NCBI GenBank assembly: GCA_002338505.1
Contig: DDIK01000024.1
Location: forward strand, 17,153-54,729
Length of the DNA stretch: 37,577 bases
Direction of reading: 5' to 3'
Origin: Bacteriovorax sp. UBA1852
GTDB lineage: Bacteria > Bdellovibrionota > Bacteriovoracia > Bacteriovoracales > Bacteriovoracaceae
Shown here in pieces: positions 8,066 to 16,631 of the stretch (the first letter of the stretch is position 1; each line of letters starts with the position of its first letter). Made by a program: the position numbers and the translations under genes. The notes below the pieces were generated by a model. The model was not told the origin of the DNA, searched no databases, and worked only from the letters and a program-made list of their open reading frames with translations.

Positions 8066-9151
8066 ATGGAACAATTAGGTCAATTATTTATAACAGGCAT
8101 ATCTGGAACCTCGTTGACTGACGAGGAGAGAGAGTTTTTAGAGAAAGAAAATATCGGTGGAGTTATATTATTTAAAAATAATTATGAGAGTCCAGGTCAG
8201 CTTGCAGAGCTTGTGAATGAGATCCAAGCATGTCGCAGTCATTATCCATTATTTATTGCCACCGATCATGAGGGTGGAAGAGTGCAAAGGTTTAAAACTC
8301 ATTTCACAGAATTTCCCTCAATGATGGATATTGGTCTAACAGAATCACCTAAGAAGTGTTTTGAAGTACACACGATGATGGCAAATGAGCTAAGTGCTTG
8401 TGGCGTGAATGTTAATTTTTCTCCCGTTTGCGATGTTTATTCAAATGAAAATAATAAAGTCATTGGTGATAGAGCATTTGGAAGAAATATTGATACTGTT
8501 TCTAGCTTTGTATCTTCAGCGATAAGAGGGCTTCAGACCAATGGGATTATGGCTTGCGCTAAGCATTTTCCAGGTCATGGTTCGACAACAAAAGATTCAC
8601 ACTATGATTTACCAATTATTAAGAAGTCCATAGAAGAGCTTAGAGAATTAGATATAGAGCCTTTTGTAAAAGCCGTTAGGTCGAGGGTTGAATTTGTTAT
8701 GATGGCACATTTACAAGTTGATTGTATCGATCAAGAATTGCCAACATCACTATCTAAAGAAGCATATAGAATGCTGAGAGAAGATTTAAAGTTTAAAAAA
8801 ATAATCATTACTGATGATATGGAAATGAAAGCTATTTCTGATAGATATTCATATGGTGATGCGGCTGTGATGGCATTGAGTGCAGGAGCCGATATCGTAG
8901 AATATAGAACGATGGAAACTTGTAAGCAAGCTCTAGAAGGCGTTAAAGAAGCTTACAAGACAAAACAGCTTCTAAAAAAAGATATAGACGAAAAAGTTGA
9001 GAGAATAAATCAACTTAAAAAGGGATATCTTAGTGAATATAAACTACTCTACATTCCAGATGTAGAGAAAGAATTGAGTAAAAACGAGAATAAGGTCTAT
9101 CTTGAGGATCTTAATAAGCTTATTGAAACGAAGAAAGATTCGGCTAGTTAG
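8066..9151 (+). CDS. nagZ: Glycoside hydrolase family 3, NagZ-type beta-N-acetylglucosaminidase
   Basis: Cytoplasmic enzyme that removes N-acetylglucosamine from muropeptides in cell-wall recycling. 361 aa, close to NagZ of other bacteria. Motifs: GVILFKNNY near the N-terminus, ATDHEGGRVQRF, KHFPGHGSTTKDSHYDLP (the flexible loop carrying the His/Asp acid-base pair of this family) and IITDDMEMKAI containing the Asp nucleophile at about residue 250. No signal peptide, in agreement with cytoplasmic recycling. AAAGGAA precedes the ATG. The C-terminal about 55 residues are a charged helical extension. In a predator the enzyme may also help use prey peptidoglycan (inference). Confidence 0.9.
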   Translation: MEQLGQLFITGISGTSLTDEEREFLEKENIGGVILFKNNYESPGQLAELVNEIQACRSHYPLFIATDHEGGRVQRFKTHFTEFPSMMDIGLTESPKKCFEVHTMMANELSACGVNVNFSPVCDVYSNENNKVIGDRAFGRNIDTVSSFVSSAIRGLQTNGIMACAKHFPGHGSTTKDSHYDLPIIKKSIEELRELDIEPFVKAVRSRVEFVMMAHLQVDCIDQELPTSLSKEAYRMLREDLKFKKIIITDDMEMKAISDRYSYGDAAVMALSAGADIVEYRTMETCKQALEGVKEAYKTKQLLKKDIDEKVERINQLKKGYLSEYKLLYIPDVEKELSKNENKVYLEDLNKLIETKKDSAS

Positions 9152-9203
9152 GTCAATATTGCCTTAAGCCAGATCTTAGGTAATTATTTGATAATATTAA
9201 GGT

Positions 9204-10514
9204 ATGATGCTACGTATTGTACCAAACTTCTTATTCAATCTCTTGTTAACATGTCTTGTTTTATCAAGTTTTGCATCCGCTCAAAGTAAAAAAGGTGAAA
9301 GCTATTATAAGCACTTCGATAAGAGGCAGACAGCAGAGATTTTAAAAGATTCATGTGAGAATAAAGAAAATCCACAAGTTGCCGCGTGTGTTGAACTCGG
9401 TCTTTTATATCAAAAATTCAAAGAGTCAAAATTCAAAAAAGAGAAGCAGGCATCACTTTTTAAAAAAGATAAGAATGGTGAAGCCAAATTAATCACCTAT
9501 CAAGCTCTTGGTAAGGAATATCTCCAGTTAGCATGTGATCAGTATAACGATATCGAAGCATGTGGAGTTTTGAAAGGTGAAGATCGATTTCAAAGTTCTG
9601 ACTTATTAGTAAATGCAAGTTACGTTTTAATATTTGGATCAGTTCTTTGGATCGCCTTAATGGTGTTTCAAGACAATGAGAAATATTCAGCCCAAGAGAA
9701 ACTTGATGAAGGTGATAGCGATTCTAAAACTAGAAGTAAATTCGATGAGTATGGTGTTATATTAAAATATTCGAGGCCATTTTTTAAGAGATACTTTTCA
9801 CCTATAGTCGAAGGAATGAAAGGGCGGGAAAAACTTAAGGATAAGTATAAAAAAACACTCGCTGGGGCAGGACTAACTGATTTGATTTCCCCAGAGGACT
9901 TCTTTGCATTTAAATTATTTCTGATAATTGGTTTTCCCATTGTCTTCCTTGGAGTAAGGCAGTTTATGGAAGCTGACTGGGCCTTGAGCTTAATTCCTCT
10001 CGTAGCAGTATTAGGATTTGTTTATCCAGATATTTGGATTAAAGGAATTGTGGAAAAAAGGCAGAAAGATATTGTCAAAGGAATGCCATTTGCTGTTGAT
10101 ATGCTGGCCTTATCTGTAGAAGCAGGACTGGATTATATGCAAGCTATGTCTAAGGTTATAGAAAAATCAAAACCAGGTCCTTTAACAGATGAATTTACAA
10201 TCGTGATAAAAGAGAATCGCCTTGGGGCACCAAAAGCAAAAGCACTGAGAAATATGGCGTGGAGAGTAGATCTTATGCAAATATCATCTTTCTGTGCAAC
10301 CCTTGTTGCTGCAGATAGTGTCGGAGCAAATATTGGACCTATACTAAAAGCTTTATCTGTCGAAATTAGACAGAAGAAGTCTGCTCAAATTGAAAAAGAG
10401 GGACAAACTGCAGCCACAAAAATTCTCTTTCCAATGATGATATTTATTATTCCTGCCGTATTTATTATGATTGCAGCTCCTCTTGCTATTGAGTCACTCT
10501 CTGGAGGGCGCTAA
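9204..10514 (+). CDS. TadC-like type II secretion F-domain membrane protein with periplasmic Cys-rich N-terminus
   Basis: 436 aa. Residues 1-27 form a signal peptide ending SFASAQ. Residues about 35-125 hold two Cys-containing helical repeats (CENKENPQVAACVELG and LACDQYNDIEACGVL) that look like Sel1/Hcp-type repeats. A membrane helix lies at about 133-152. From about 230 to the end is a GspF/TadC domain with paired hydrophobic helices, the MPFAVDMLALSVEAGLDY segment and DSVGANIGPILKALS. TadC is the inner-membrane platform of Tad (type IVc) pilus systems. Its usual partner TadB and the ATPase TadA are not beside it. It is the first gene of a run in which genes overlap or nearly touch. The F-domain call is firm; membership of a functional Tad system is not shown. 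Confidence 0.8.
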   Translation: MMLRIVPNFLFNLLLTCLVLSSFASAQSKKGESYYKHFDKRQTAEILKDSCENKENPQVAACVELGLLYQKFKESKFKKEKQASLFKKDKNGEAKLITYQALGKEYLQLACDQYNDIEACGVLKGEDRFQSSDLLVNASYVLIFGSVLWIALMVFQDNEKYSAQEKLDEGDSDSKTRSKFDEYGVILKYSRPFFKRYFSPIVEGMKGREKLKDKYKKTLAGAGLTDLISPEDFFAFKLFLIIGFPIVFLGVRQFMEADWALSLIPLVAVLGFVYPDIWIKGIVEKRQKDIVKGMPFAVDMLALSVEAGLDYMQAMSKVIEKSKPGPLTDEFTIVIKENRLGAPKAKALRNMAWRVDLMQISSFCATLVAADSVGANIGPILKALSVEIRQKKSAQIEKEGQTAATKILFPMMIFIIPAVFIMIAAPLAIESLSGGR

Positions 10515-10855
10515 TGGGGAGAGTCTTTTACACAAACAAATTAATTAGCAAAAAAATGAAGGTTGCATCCTCTTTTTTTGAGCGACTAGTTGGTTTGATG
10601 TTCAGTAATTCAATGAAAGGTTTTGATTCATTACTTATTACAAAGTGTAACTCAATACACACCTTTTTTATGAGATATGCCATTGATGTAGTTTTCTTAA
10701 ATAATAAATATGAAATAATTAGAACTTATTACAACTTAAAGCCATGGAGAATGACAAGACTAGTATTTGGGGCCACTCAAGTTCTTGAGCTTAGAGCCGG
10801 CGACTTGCCACAAGATGTAAAAATTGGAGATAGGTTAGATATATGTATAAGTTAG
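10514..10855 (+). CDS. DUF192 family protein
   Basis: 113 aa, carrying the signature of the DUF192 family: FFERLVGLMF, a CNSIHTFFMRYAIDVVFL block and VLELRAGD near the C-terminus. The function of the family is not established; members are often secreted small beta-barrels and are often found beside Tad pilus genes. This copy has no signal peptide. Its ATG shares one base with the stop of the TadC-like gene (TAATG), so translation is probably coupled, and its 3' end overlaps the next gene by 13 bases. Confidence 0.8.
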   Translation: MGRVFYTNKLISKKMKVASSFFERLVGLMFSNSMKGFDSLLITKCNSIHTFFMRYAIDVVFLNNKYEIIRTYYNLKPWRMTRLVFGATQVLELRAGDLPQDVKIGDRLDICIS

Positions 10856-12399
10856 TTGCCATAGGCGGTAAATTAAGGGGGCAAGAGTTTAAATTGTCGG
10901 ATGGAGACAATACTGTTGGTCGCTCAGATGAGGCAGATATTATTCTACCTGTGAAGGGGATATCAAAAAAACACCTTAGTATTAATGTAAATGGTAGAAT
11001 TGTCTATGCTGAAGACTTGGGAAGTGCAAATGGAACATTTGTAAACGGAAAAGTTATAAAGAAAGCAGCAGTTATTAATGGAGATAAAATAACTCTACCA
11101 AACGTAATCTTACAAGTTGTACACGTTAAAGAGCGAAAGAAAATAATTAGAAAAAGAATTACAAATGATGAAGATGAGCTGACATACCTAACTGGTGGAG
11201 TTCAGCCAGATAATATTGTTGCGAAACTATTTTGGCTATTAAAGTACAGGGCCATGAATATTGTTCATGGAATAAATGAAGAATATGAATGGAAGGCATT
11301 ACTCGGAATATTATTGGCACTTTTTGTCGTTGTTAATGTCACTTTAACGATAAACCCAATTCTTGAGACCACAAGACGTATTGTTTTAAAAGAGGTTGCT
11401 GCGAGAGGAAAGCAGATCGCCGAAGAAATGACTCGAACAAATGGTGAGTACTTAAGAAGAGGTGCTATAAGTAAAATAAAGACTAATTTCCTTGATGATT
11501 CAAGATCGGGAGTTGTGCACTATGATTTATTTGATGTCGAAGGACGAATTTATCGACCTGATCAGAGGAGAAATGAGATTGCAAATGATGCTTTTTCTGC
11601 AAAGGTAAAAGAATGGGCAAATAGTGAGTCAACAAAAACATCTCTTGTGACGAGATGGACAAATGGTGAAATTGGAATAGGTCAAAAAATTTATGCGACA
11701 GATATTAATACAGGCGCGCCAAAGGTTGTCGCAATCTTGGCTATCCGTTTTAAACCCTCATCACTAGCAGAAGAGGCATCAAAAAGTAGAGTGGCATTCC
11801 TTGAGGCTCTCGTAACATCATTTATTGCTGCAATTGTTCTATTCGGTATTCTTTATAGAATGACGATAAGACATATTGAAGAAATGAGGTATCAAATTGA
11901 AGAAAGTTTAAGAGGGAAGCGAAAGGCTCTTAGTCCTCAGTGGTTATGGCAAGAACTTGACCCTTTGAGAGATTCAATCAATACGCTTATTCAGAGATTT
12001 CGAGAACTAAATAATGATATACAGGATGAGGATCTTGTCGAAAAAGAAAATGATGAGATTTACGTTTCTACACTCTACGAATTTATGCAAGGAGCTAATG
12101 GACCAGTACTTATTTTAAACTCTGAAAGATCTGTCTCTTATATTAATCCTGAGGCGGAGGATGTCCTATCAATGCGTGAAAGTACCTCTCAAGGTGAGAA
12201 TATTGAAAATGTGGCAAGAAATAGAGGCTTGGCAGCAAAAATTATCAGTATCTGTGATGCTTCTGCTGAGAATGCAGGGACTTGTCAGCAGGCCTCACTA
12301 GAATTAGAGGGTGAGGAATATAATATGTTTGTATCTTCCTTAATAGGTAAAGACAATTTGGCTAAAGCCTTTTATGTAACGTTTATAAGACTTGGGTAA
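10843..12399 (+). CDS. FHA-domain membrane sensor protein with PAS-like C-terminus
   Basis: 518 aa. An N-terminal FHA domain (about 1-95) has the canonical phospho-threonine-binding residues: GRS at 26-28, SKKH at 41-44 and SANGT at 61-65. A membrane helix at about 151-170, an extracytoplasmic domain (about 171-315) and a second helix (about 318-340) follow; the cytoplasmic tail has a helical linker and, from about residue 412, a PAS-like fold (GPVLILNSERSVSYINPEAE). No kinase, GGDEF or other output domain is present. It therefore resembles a transmembrane sensor whose partner is recruited through FHA. The start overlaps the DUF192 gene by 13 bases. The product is known by architecture only. 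Confidence 0.75.
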   Translation: MYKLVAIGGKLRGQEFKLSDGDNTVGRSDEADIILPVKGISKKHLSINVNGRIVYAEDLGSANGTFVNGKVIKKAAVINGDKITLPNVILQVVHVKERKKIIRKRITNDEDELTYLTGGVQPDNIVAKLFWLLKYRAMNIVHGINEEYEWKALLGILLALFVVVNVTLTINPILETTRRIVLKEVAARGKQIAEEMTRTNGEYLRRGAISKIKTNFLDDSRSGVVHYDLFDVEGRIYRPDQRRNEIANDAFSAKVKEWANSESTKTSLVTRWTNGEIGIGQKIYATDINTGAPKVVAILAIRFKPSSLAEEASKSRVAFLEALVTSFIAAIVLFGILYRMTIRHIEEMRYQIEESLRGKRKALSPQWLWQELDPLRDSINTLIQRFRELNNDIQDEDLVEKENDEIYVSTLYEFMQGANGPVLILNSERSVSYINPEAEDVLSMRESTSQGENIENVARNRGLAAKIISICDASAENAGTCQQASLELEGEEYNMFVSSLIGKDNLAKAFYVTFIRLG

Positions 12400-12405
12400 G
12401 TTTGT

Positions 12406-13419
12406 ATGGCACGAGTACCTGTAAAGGTCACAAAAAATATTCAACCTCCTGTCGCTGCGGGTAAATACCATCGACTAATTTGTATGACGGGAAAGAATAA
12501 AGGAACTTGTTATTACATAGGTGATAAGAGAGTTTTGATGGGAAGGTCTATCAAAACAGATATTCAGATTTATGACGGTCAAGCATCACGCGAGCACTTT
12601 GAACTAGCTAGAGTAGGTGAGGATTATATTCTTACTGATCTAGGCTCACAGAATGGTGTCTATGTTAATGACTTTAAAGTTAGTCAGCATAAGCTGAAGA
12701 ATGGAGACAAAGTTATAGTTGGGAGTACCGTCTATAAGTATAGCTTTTTAGAGGTTGTGCCAGATCTTCCAAGTGTTTATGAAGAAGACAAAGATGAAGA
12801 CGAAGAGGAATTTGAAGAAGAGGAAAAGACTAAAAGTAATATAAAAAAGAAGAGTTCTAAAAAGAAGAAAAAAGATAATAAGAAGGTTCTTATTTATGGT
12901 GTTTTGCTTATAGGTCTATATATATTTTTGGATGAAGATAGTGGAAATTCTAAGAAAGCAAAGAATGTTGTAACAACTGATAGCTCCTCATTAATTGAGA
13001 AAGGTGAAAAACAGAGACTATCGTACTCTGGAGAATTAGATCCTGACCTTAAGGAGAAGTTAGAAGCTTATATACATAGAGGAAGAAGAGAAGCACGAGA
13101 GGGGAATTACATTCGGGCTTTAGAAGAATTTACTCTCGCAAGAACTCTTGATCCACGAAATGGGAGTGTTGCTTTTTATATTAATAGAGCAACGCAAAGA
13201 TTAACAGAAAGTATTAAAGGAATTGATGAGCAAGCTGCTCGTTTTAGAAGTGCTAAGATGTATAGTTCAGCACATGGGAAGTATTGTATAATCTTAAAAA
13301 TGTTAGAAAAATATAAAGACAATAGAGATCTAGAGGTTCGTTATGAACAAGCGGAAGAAAATGCTAAAGAGATGTCACAAAAGATTGGATTAGACAGAGA
13401 TGCAATTAACTGTAAGTAA
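12406..13419 (+). CDS. FHA-TM-TPR protein
   Basis: 337 aa. The FHA domain (about 23-118) contains GRS (46-48), SREH (61-64) and SQNG (81-84), so phospho-threonine binding is plausible. Then come a Glu/Asp-rich stretch (about 127-140), a Lys-rich stretch (about 142-160), one membrane helix (about 160-176) and a C-terminal TPR-like helical domain (about 215-330). This predicts a cytoplasmic FHA with the TPR part across the membrane. It begins 6 bases after the preceding gene and overlaps the next by 20 bases. The same layout recurs in the following gene, suggesting duplication and specialisation. Confidence 0.75.
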   Translation: MARVPVKVTKNIQPPVAAGKYHRLICMTGKNKGTCYYIGDKRVLMGRSIKTDIQIYDGQASREHFELARVGEDYILTDLGSQNGVYVNDFKVSQHKLKNGDKVIVGSTVYKYSFLEVVPDLPSVYEEDKDEDEEEFEEEEKTKSNIKKKSSKKKKKDNKKVLIYGVLLIGLYIFLDEDSGNSKKAKNVVTTDSSSLIEKGEKQRLSYSGELDPDLKEKLEAYIHRGRREAREGNYIRALEEFTLARTLDPRNGSVAFYINRATQRLTESIKGIDEQAARFRSAKMYSSAHGKYCIILKMLEKYKDNRDLEVRYEQAEENAKEMSQKIGLDRDAINCK

Positions 13420-15832
13420 GAGTGGAAACACTCTTGGAAATTATGACTTTTCTGAACTTATTTCAGTTAGTGATAACATCACGTTCCTCATTGGAAGGTC
13501 TGTTGATTGCCATGTTGTTATTGATGATAAGAAAATATCGCGAAATCATATTGAGATAGAATATGACAGTAAGGATTTCTTTGTAAAAGTTAATTCACAA
13601 GTGCCTTTACCGTTTATTAATGGATCACCAATAAATGGAAAAAAAGTAATTGAAGATAAAGATTTGCTACTGATTGGTGACTATACGATTGAATTTAATT
13701 TGCCTCTTAAGGAAGAGGTAAAAGAGCTTGAAGAGCATGTCGATGACAGTCAGCCTGAAGTTCAAAATAAGGAATCATCAATTACCATACCTGATGATCT
13801 TCCTACTGATAATATCCCCGCACCTTTAGATGAACAAGATCTAGAAGCCGATACTGTGGGTGATGATGCCATGTCATTAGATGATGCTTTGGATGAAGAG
13901 GGGCTAGATGACTTAAATGATCTAGATGAACTCGGCGACTTAGACTCTCTTGATGATTTGGATGATATTTCATCTGATGAAAAAATAGATTCGCCAGAGA
14001 TGTCCATCGAGGATGATGGTGCTGAAGAATTAGACCTAGCTGATTCAGAGTCAAGTAATGAAATCTTTGATAGCAATAATGCATTTGATGCTAATGAAGA
14101 TACACAAGTGAATGATATACCACAGGGTGACTTCGTAGATGATAACAATTATGAGGCTGGCGATGATGTTGTTGAGCAAGAGAATTATGAAGAGCCTGAG
14201 GGATTTGATAGTGGATTCTCTGAAGGTGAGTTTGATGAGTTTCATGATGATCAGCAATATGGCGTAAGTGAATATGATACTGAGGATAATACTCAGTTGT
14301 TTACAGGTTTTGCTAAGTACTCATTAGAGTTGTTTGGGGAAACTGCTCCTTATGATACGTATAACATTACTGAGGAAGAAGTACTTATAGGTAGAGATCC
14401 TAGTAAATGCCAAATTGTTTTGAATGATCCTGAGGTTTCAACGTCACATGCTATTATCAAACGAGTTGGCGGGGTTTGCATTTTAGAGGACTTAAAGTCT
14501 GCTAATGGTACTATTTTAAATGGGAAGAGAATTAATAAGAAAGAGCTTCTCAATGAAGATGAATTTATTATTGGTTCGACTACATTTACTGTTTATGTAG
14601 GTAACGACTTTATTGATAGCCAAAAAGAAACTTTGATGCCTGTTGAGGATAATCAGGAAGTTGTCGTCGAAGAAATTGTAGAGGTGTCAGACGATGAAGA
14701 TGTTGATATCGGAGAGGATGGACATAGTCACGAAGAAGAGGTTTTTGACAACAGTTTAGTAGGTAAATTTAAAAGATTACCAACACCGAGAAAGATTATT
14801 TATATTTTTATTGCAATAGCAATTGGCATTGTGATGATGCCAGAGACTGAAAATAAAAAAAATAATGCCAAGGTGAAACAACAAGGCAAAAATGAGCAGA
14901 CAAAGCCAAGCACAGATGTTTCTAGTAACTTATCTGCAGAGCAGATTACCGAACGGGACTCCTATTATCAACTAGCAAGAGTGGCCGCAGATGAAAGAAA
15001 CTTTGAAGAGGCTAGTTTTAACCTTGATAAGGCATTGGCCATTGATCCAAATTATATACAAGCGAAACAGCTTTCCCAGATCGTAAAAAATAGTCTTGCA
15101 AAAATAGCTGAATTAAATAAGGAAAAAAGGAAGGAGCAGGAAGCCGAGCAAAGAAGAAAAGAGGTTGCGGCTCTTGTTAAAAGAGCGACAACTGCGGTTA
15201 AGGATCGTAATGTTGAATTGGCGCGAAAACTATTCCAAGAAATAAAAATTAAAGATCCACGTAATTTTGATGTGACAGCACTTGAGGCCGAACTTAATGG
15301 GTGGATGGATAAAGAAAATAGAAAAAAGCTAGAAGAGGCGCAAAGAGAAGCAGAGAGAAATAAGATGGTTTCTCAATTGCAACCAGGTAGAGCACTTTTC
15401 CTTAAAGAGGATTGGTATAATGCGATAGTAGCTCTTGAAAGGTTTATGCAGATAAAACAAATGGATGAAGACCTTCTCAAGAAAGGGGCAGATATGCTCA
15501 AAAAGTCTAAGAAGATGCAAAAAGAAGTAATCGGTCCATTGCTTGGTAAGGCGAGATCACTTAAAGAGGGTGAAGATTTGAAAGCTGCCTATCAAACCTA
15601 CTCTGAAGTTTTAAGATATGATCCATCTTCAATTGAAGCTTTAGATGAGATGGCGGAAATAAATACGACACTAACACTGAGAGCAAGAAGAGTATTTAGA
15701 GAAGCTATTATTTCGGAGTCTCTTGGTTTGTTTGAAGAAGCTAAGTCTAAGTATCAGGAAGTTCAACAAATAGCTCCTATTGAGAATGAATACTATGAAA
15801 AAGCAACTGAGCGCTTAGAGTCTTTGCTATAG
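13400..15832 (+). CDS. Double-FHA, acidic linker, TM, TPR protein
   Basis: 810 aa. FHA1 (about 1-100) keeps GRS (32-34) and SRNH (47-50) but in place of the S/T-x-NG loop has PFINGSPING, so binding may be altered. A very acidic linker (about 105-290) with repeated D-L-D-x-L units follows. FHA2 (about 300-400) is canonical: GRDPSKCQ, STSH and SANGT. A single membrane helix is at about 464-481. The remaining 330 residues are TPR-like with a charged coiled-coil segment, predicted on the far side of the membrane. Its ATG lies 20 bases inside the previous gene, in another frame. Together with its two neighbours it gives four FHA domains in 5 kb. Function unknown; scaffold role inferred. Confidence 0.75.
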   Translation: MQLTVSKSGNTLGNYDFSELISVSDNITFLIGRSVDCHVVIDDKKISRNHIEIEYDSKDFFVKVNSQVPLPFINGSPINGKKVIEDKDLLLIGDYTIEFNLPLKEEVKELEEHVDDSQPEVQNKESSITIPDDLPTDNIPAPLDEQDLEADTVGDDAMSLDDALDEEGLDDLNDLDELGDLDSLDDLDDISSDEKIDSPEMSIEDDGAEELDLADSESSNEIFDSNNAFDANEDTQVNDIPQGDFVDDNNYEAGDDVVEQENYEEPEGFDSGFSEGEFDEFHDDQQYGVSEYDTEDNTQLFTGFAKYSLELFGETAPYDTYNITEEEVLIGRDPSKCQIVLNDPEVSTSHAIIKRVGGVCILEDLKSANGTILNGKRINKKELLNEDEFIIGSTTFTVYVGNDFIDSQKETLMPVEDNQEVVVEEIVEVSDDEDVDIGEDGHSHEEEVFDNSLVGKFKRLPTPRKIIYIFIAIAIGIVMMPETENKKNNAKVKQQGKNEQTKPSTDVSSNLSAEQITERDSYYQLARVAADERNFEEASFNLDKALAIDPNYIQAKQLSQIVKNSLAKIAELNKEKRKEQEAEQRRKEVAALVKRATTAVKDRNVELARKLFQEIKIKDPRNFDVTALEAELNGWMDKENRKKLEEAQREAERNKMVSQLQPGRALFLKEDWYNAIVALERFMQIKQMDEDLLKKGADMLKKSKKMQKEVIGPLLGKARSLKEGEDLKAAYQTYSEVLRYDPSSIEALDEMAEINTTLTLRARRVFREAIISESLGLFEEAKSKYQEVQQIAPIENEYYEKATERLESLL

Positions 15833-15841
15833 AAGGGTGAA

Positions 15842-16579
15842 ATGAAAGTAAGTAGTTATTTTGCAAAAACAAATCAAGGTCCTTATCTCAATATTAATGA
15901 GGATGATATTCTTATCGATCTGAATAATATGATTTTTGCGATTTTTGATGGCCTTGGTGGCTCTTCTATCGGAGATCATGCTGTTGATTTATCAAAAAAT
16001 GTATTTCATTCTTTTTTTACTAAAATTAGTAATGATCCCGATGCAACACTGCCATTCTTCTATTCTGAGCAATATGCACTAGAGACAAATGCCTTAGTAA
16101 ATGCACTCTTTATGGCACACGAGGAGTTATTAAAAGAAAACTCGGAGCGAGAAATGATGGAACGAGGTGCTGTAAGTACTTGCTCAGCAATGATATCTGG
16201 AAATACACTCTCGTTAGCATCAATTGGAAATTGTATGGCCTGTCTCTTTCGTGACGGCTACCTCTCTCTTTTAAACTCACCCGATACACTGGTTCCCTTT
16301 GGAGGAAACTATGAGAATAATGTATCCAAAACATTTCCTTTAAGTGCCATAGGCTTGTTTAAAGACTTTCCAGTAAAAATTGAAGAGTTTTTGTTGAAAG
16401 ATAATGATAAAATAATCTTTCTAAGTGATGGAGCATATTCTCGATTAACATTTGAGGAATTGGAGAGTGTTGTTAGGCACTATTCAAAAGATGATAAAAG
16501 CTTAGCTGAACATCTCATGGGGACAACTAATGATAGGGGCAACCTAGATAATCAGTCGGCTATAGTCCTAAGCTTATAA
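15842..16579 (+). CDS. PP2C-type Ser/Thr protein phosphatase
   Basis: 245 aa. Metal-dependent (PPM/PP2C) phosphatase removing phosphate from Ser/Thr. Motifs: NED with E20-D21, FDGLGG with D36-G37, SIGN...LFRDG (about 127-139, in place of the usual GDSR), LSDG with D196, and DN at 236-237 near the C-terminus. These are the metal-binding acidic positions of the family, so it should be active. No membrane segment. AGAAGGG precedes the ATG, 9 bases after the FHA gene. A phosphatase beside FHA (phospho-Thr reader) proteins fits a Ser/Thr phosphorylation circuit, but the kinase is not in the window. Confidence 0.88.
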   Translation: MKVSSYFAKTNQGPYLNINEDDILIDLNNMIFAIFDGLGGSSIGDHAVDLSKNVFHSFFTKISNDPDATLPFFYSEQYALETNALVNALFMAHEELLKENSEREMMERGAVSTCSAMISGNTLSLASIGNCMACLFRDGYLSLLNSPDTLVPFGGNYENNVSKTFPLSAIGLFKDFPVKIEEFLLKDNDKIIFLSDGAYSRLTFEELESVVRHYSKDDKSLAEHLMGTTNDRGNLDNQSAIVLSL

Positions 16580-16584
16580 TCTTA

Positions 16585-16613
16585 TTGATAACCCATATCT
16601 TTTGCGTAACAAT
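16585..16613 (+). promoter_or_regulatory. Possible promoter for the receiver-domain gene
   Basis: TTGATA (16585-16590), a 17-bp spacer and AACAAT (16608-16613), in the 52-base gap after the phosphatase gene. The -10 is moderate; the gene could simply be cotranscribed with the phosphatase. Confidence 0.35.
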
Positions 16614-16631
16614 AGAAGTCGGAGAATATTT

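Noticed and set aside
13762..14148. Ser-rich minus-strand open frame
   Set aside because: It is the mirror of the Asp/Glu-rich linker of the FHA gene on the plus strand; its composition is fully explained by that, with no ribosome-binding site.
16602..16631. Upstream ATG for the receiver protein
   Set aside because: Adds a basic ten-residue leader without a ribosome-binding site; the ATG at 16632 has GGAGAA and starts the receiver fold directly.
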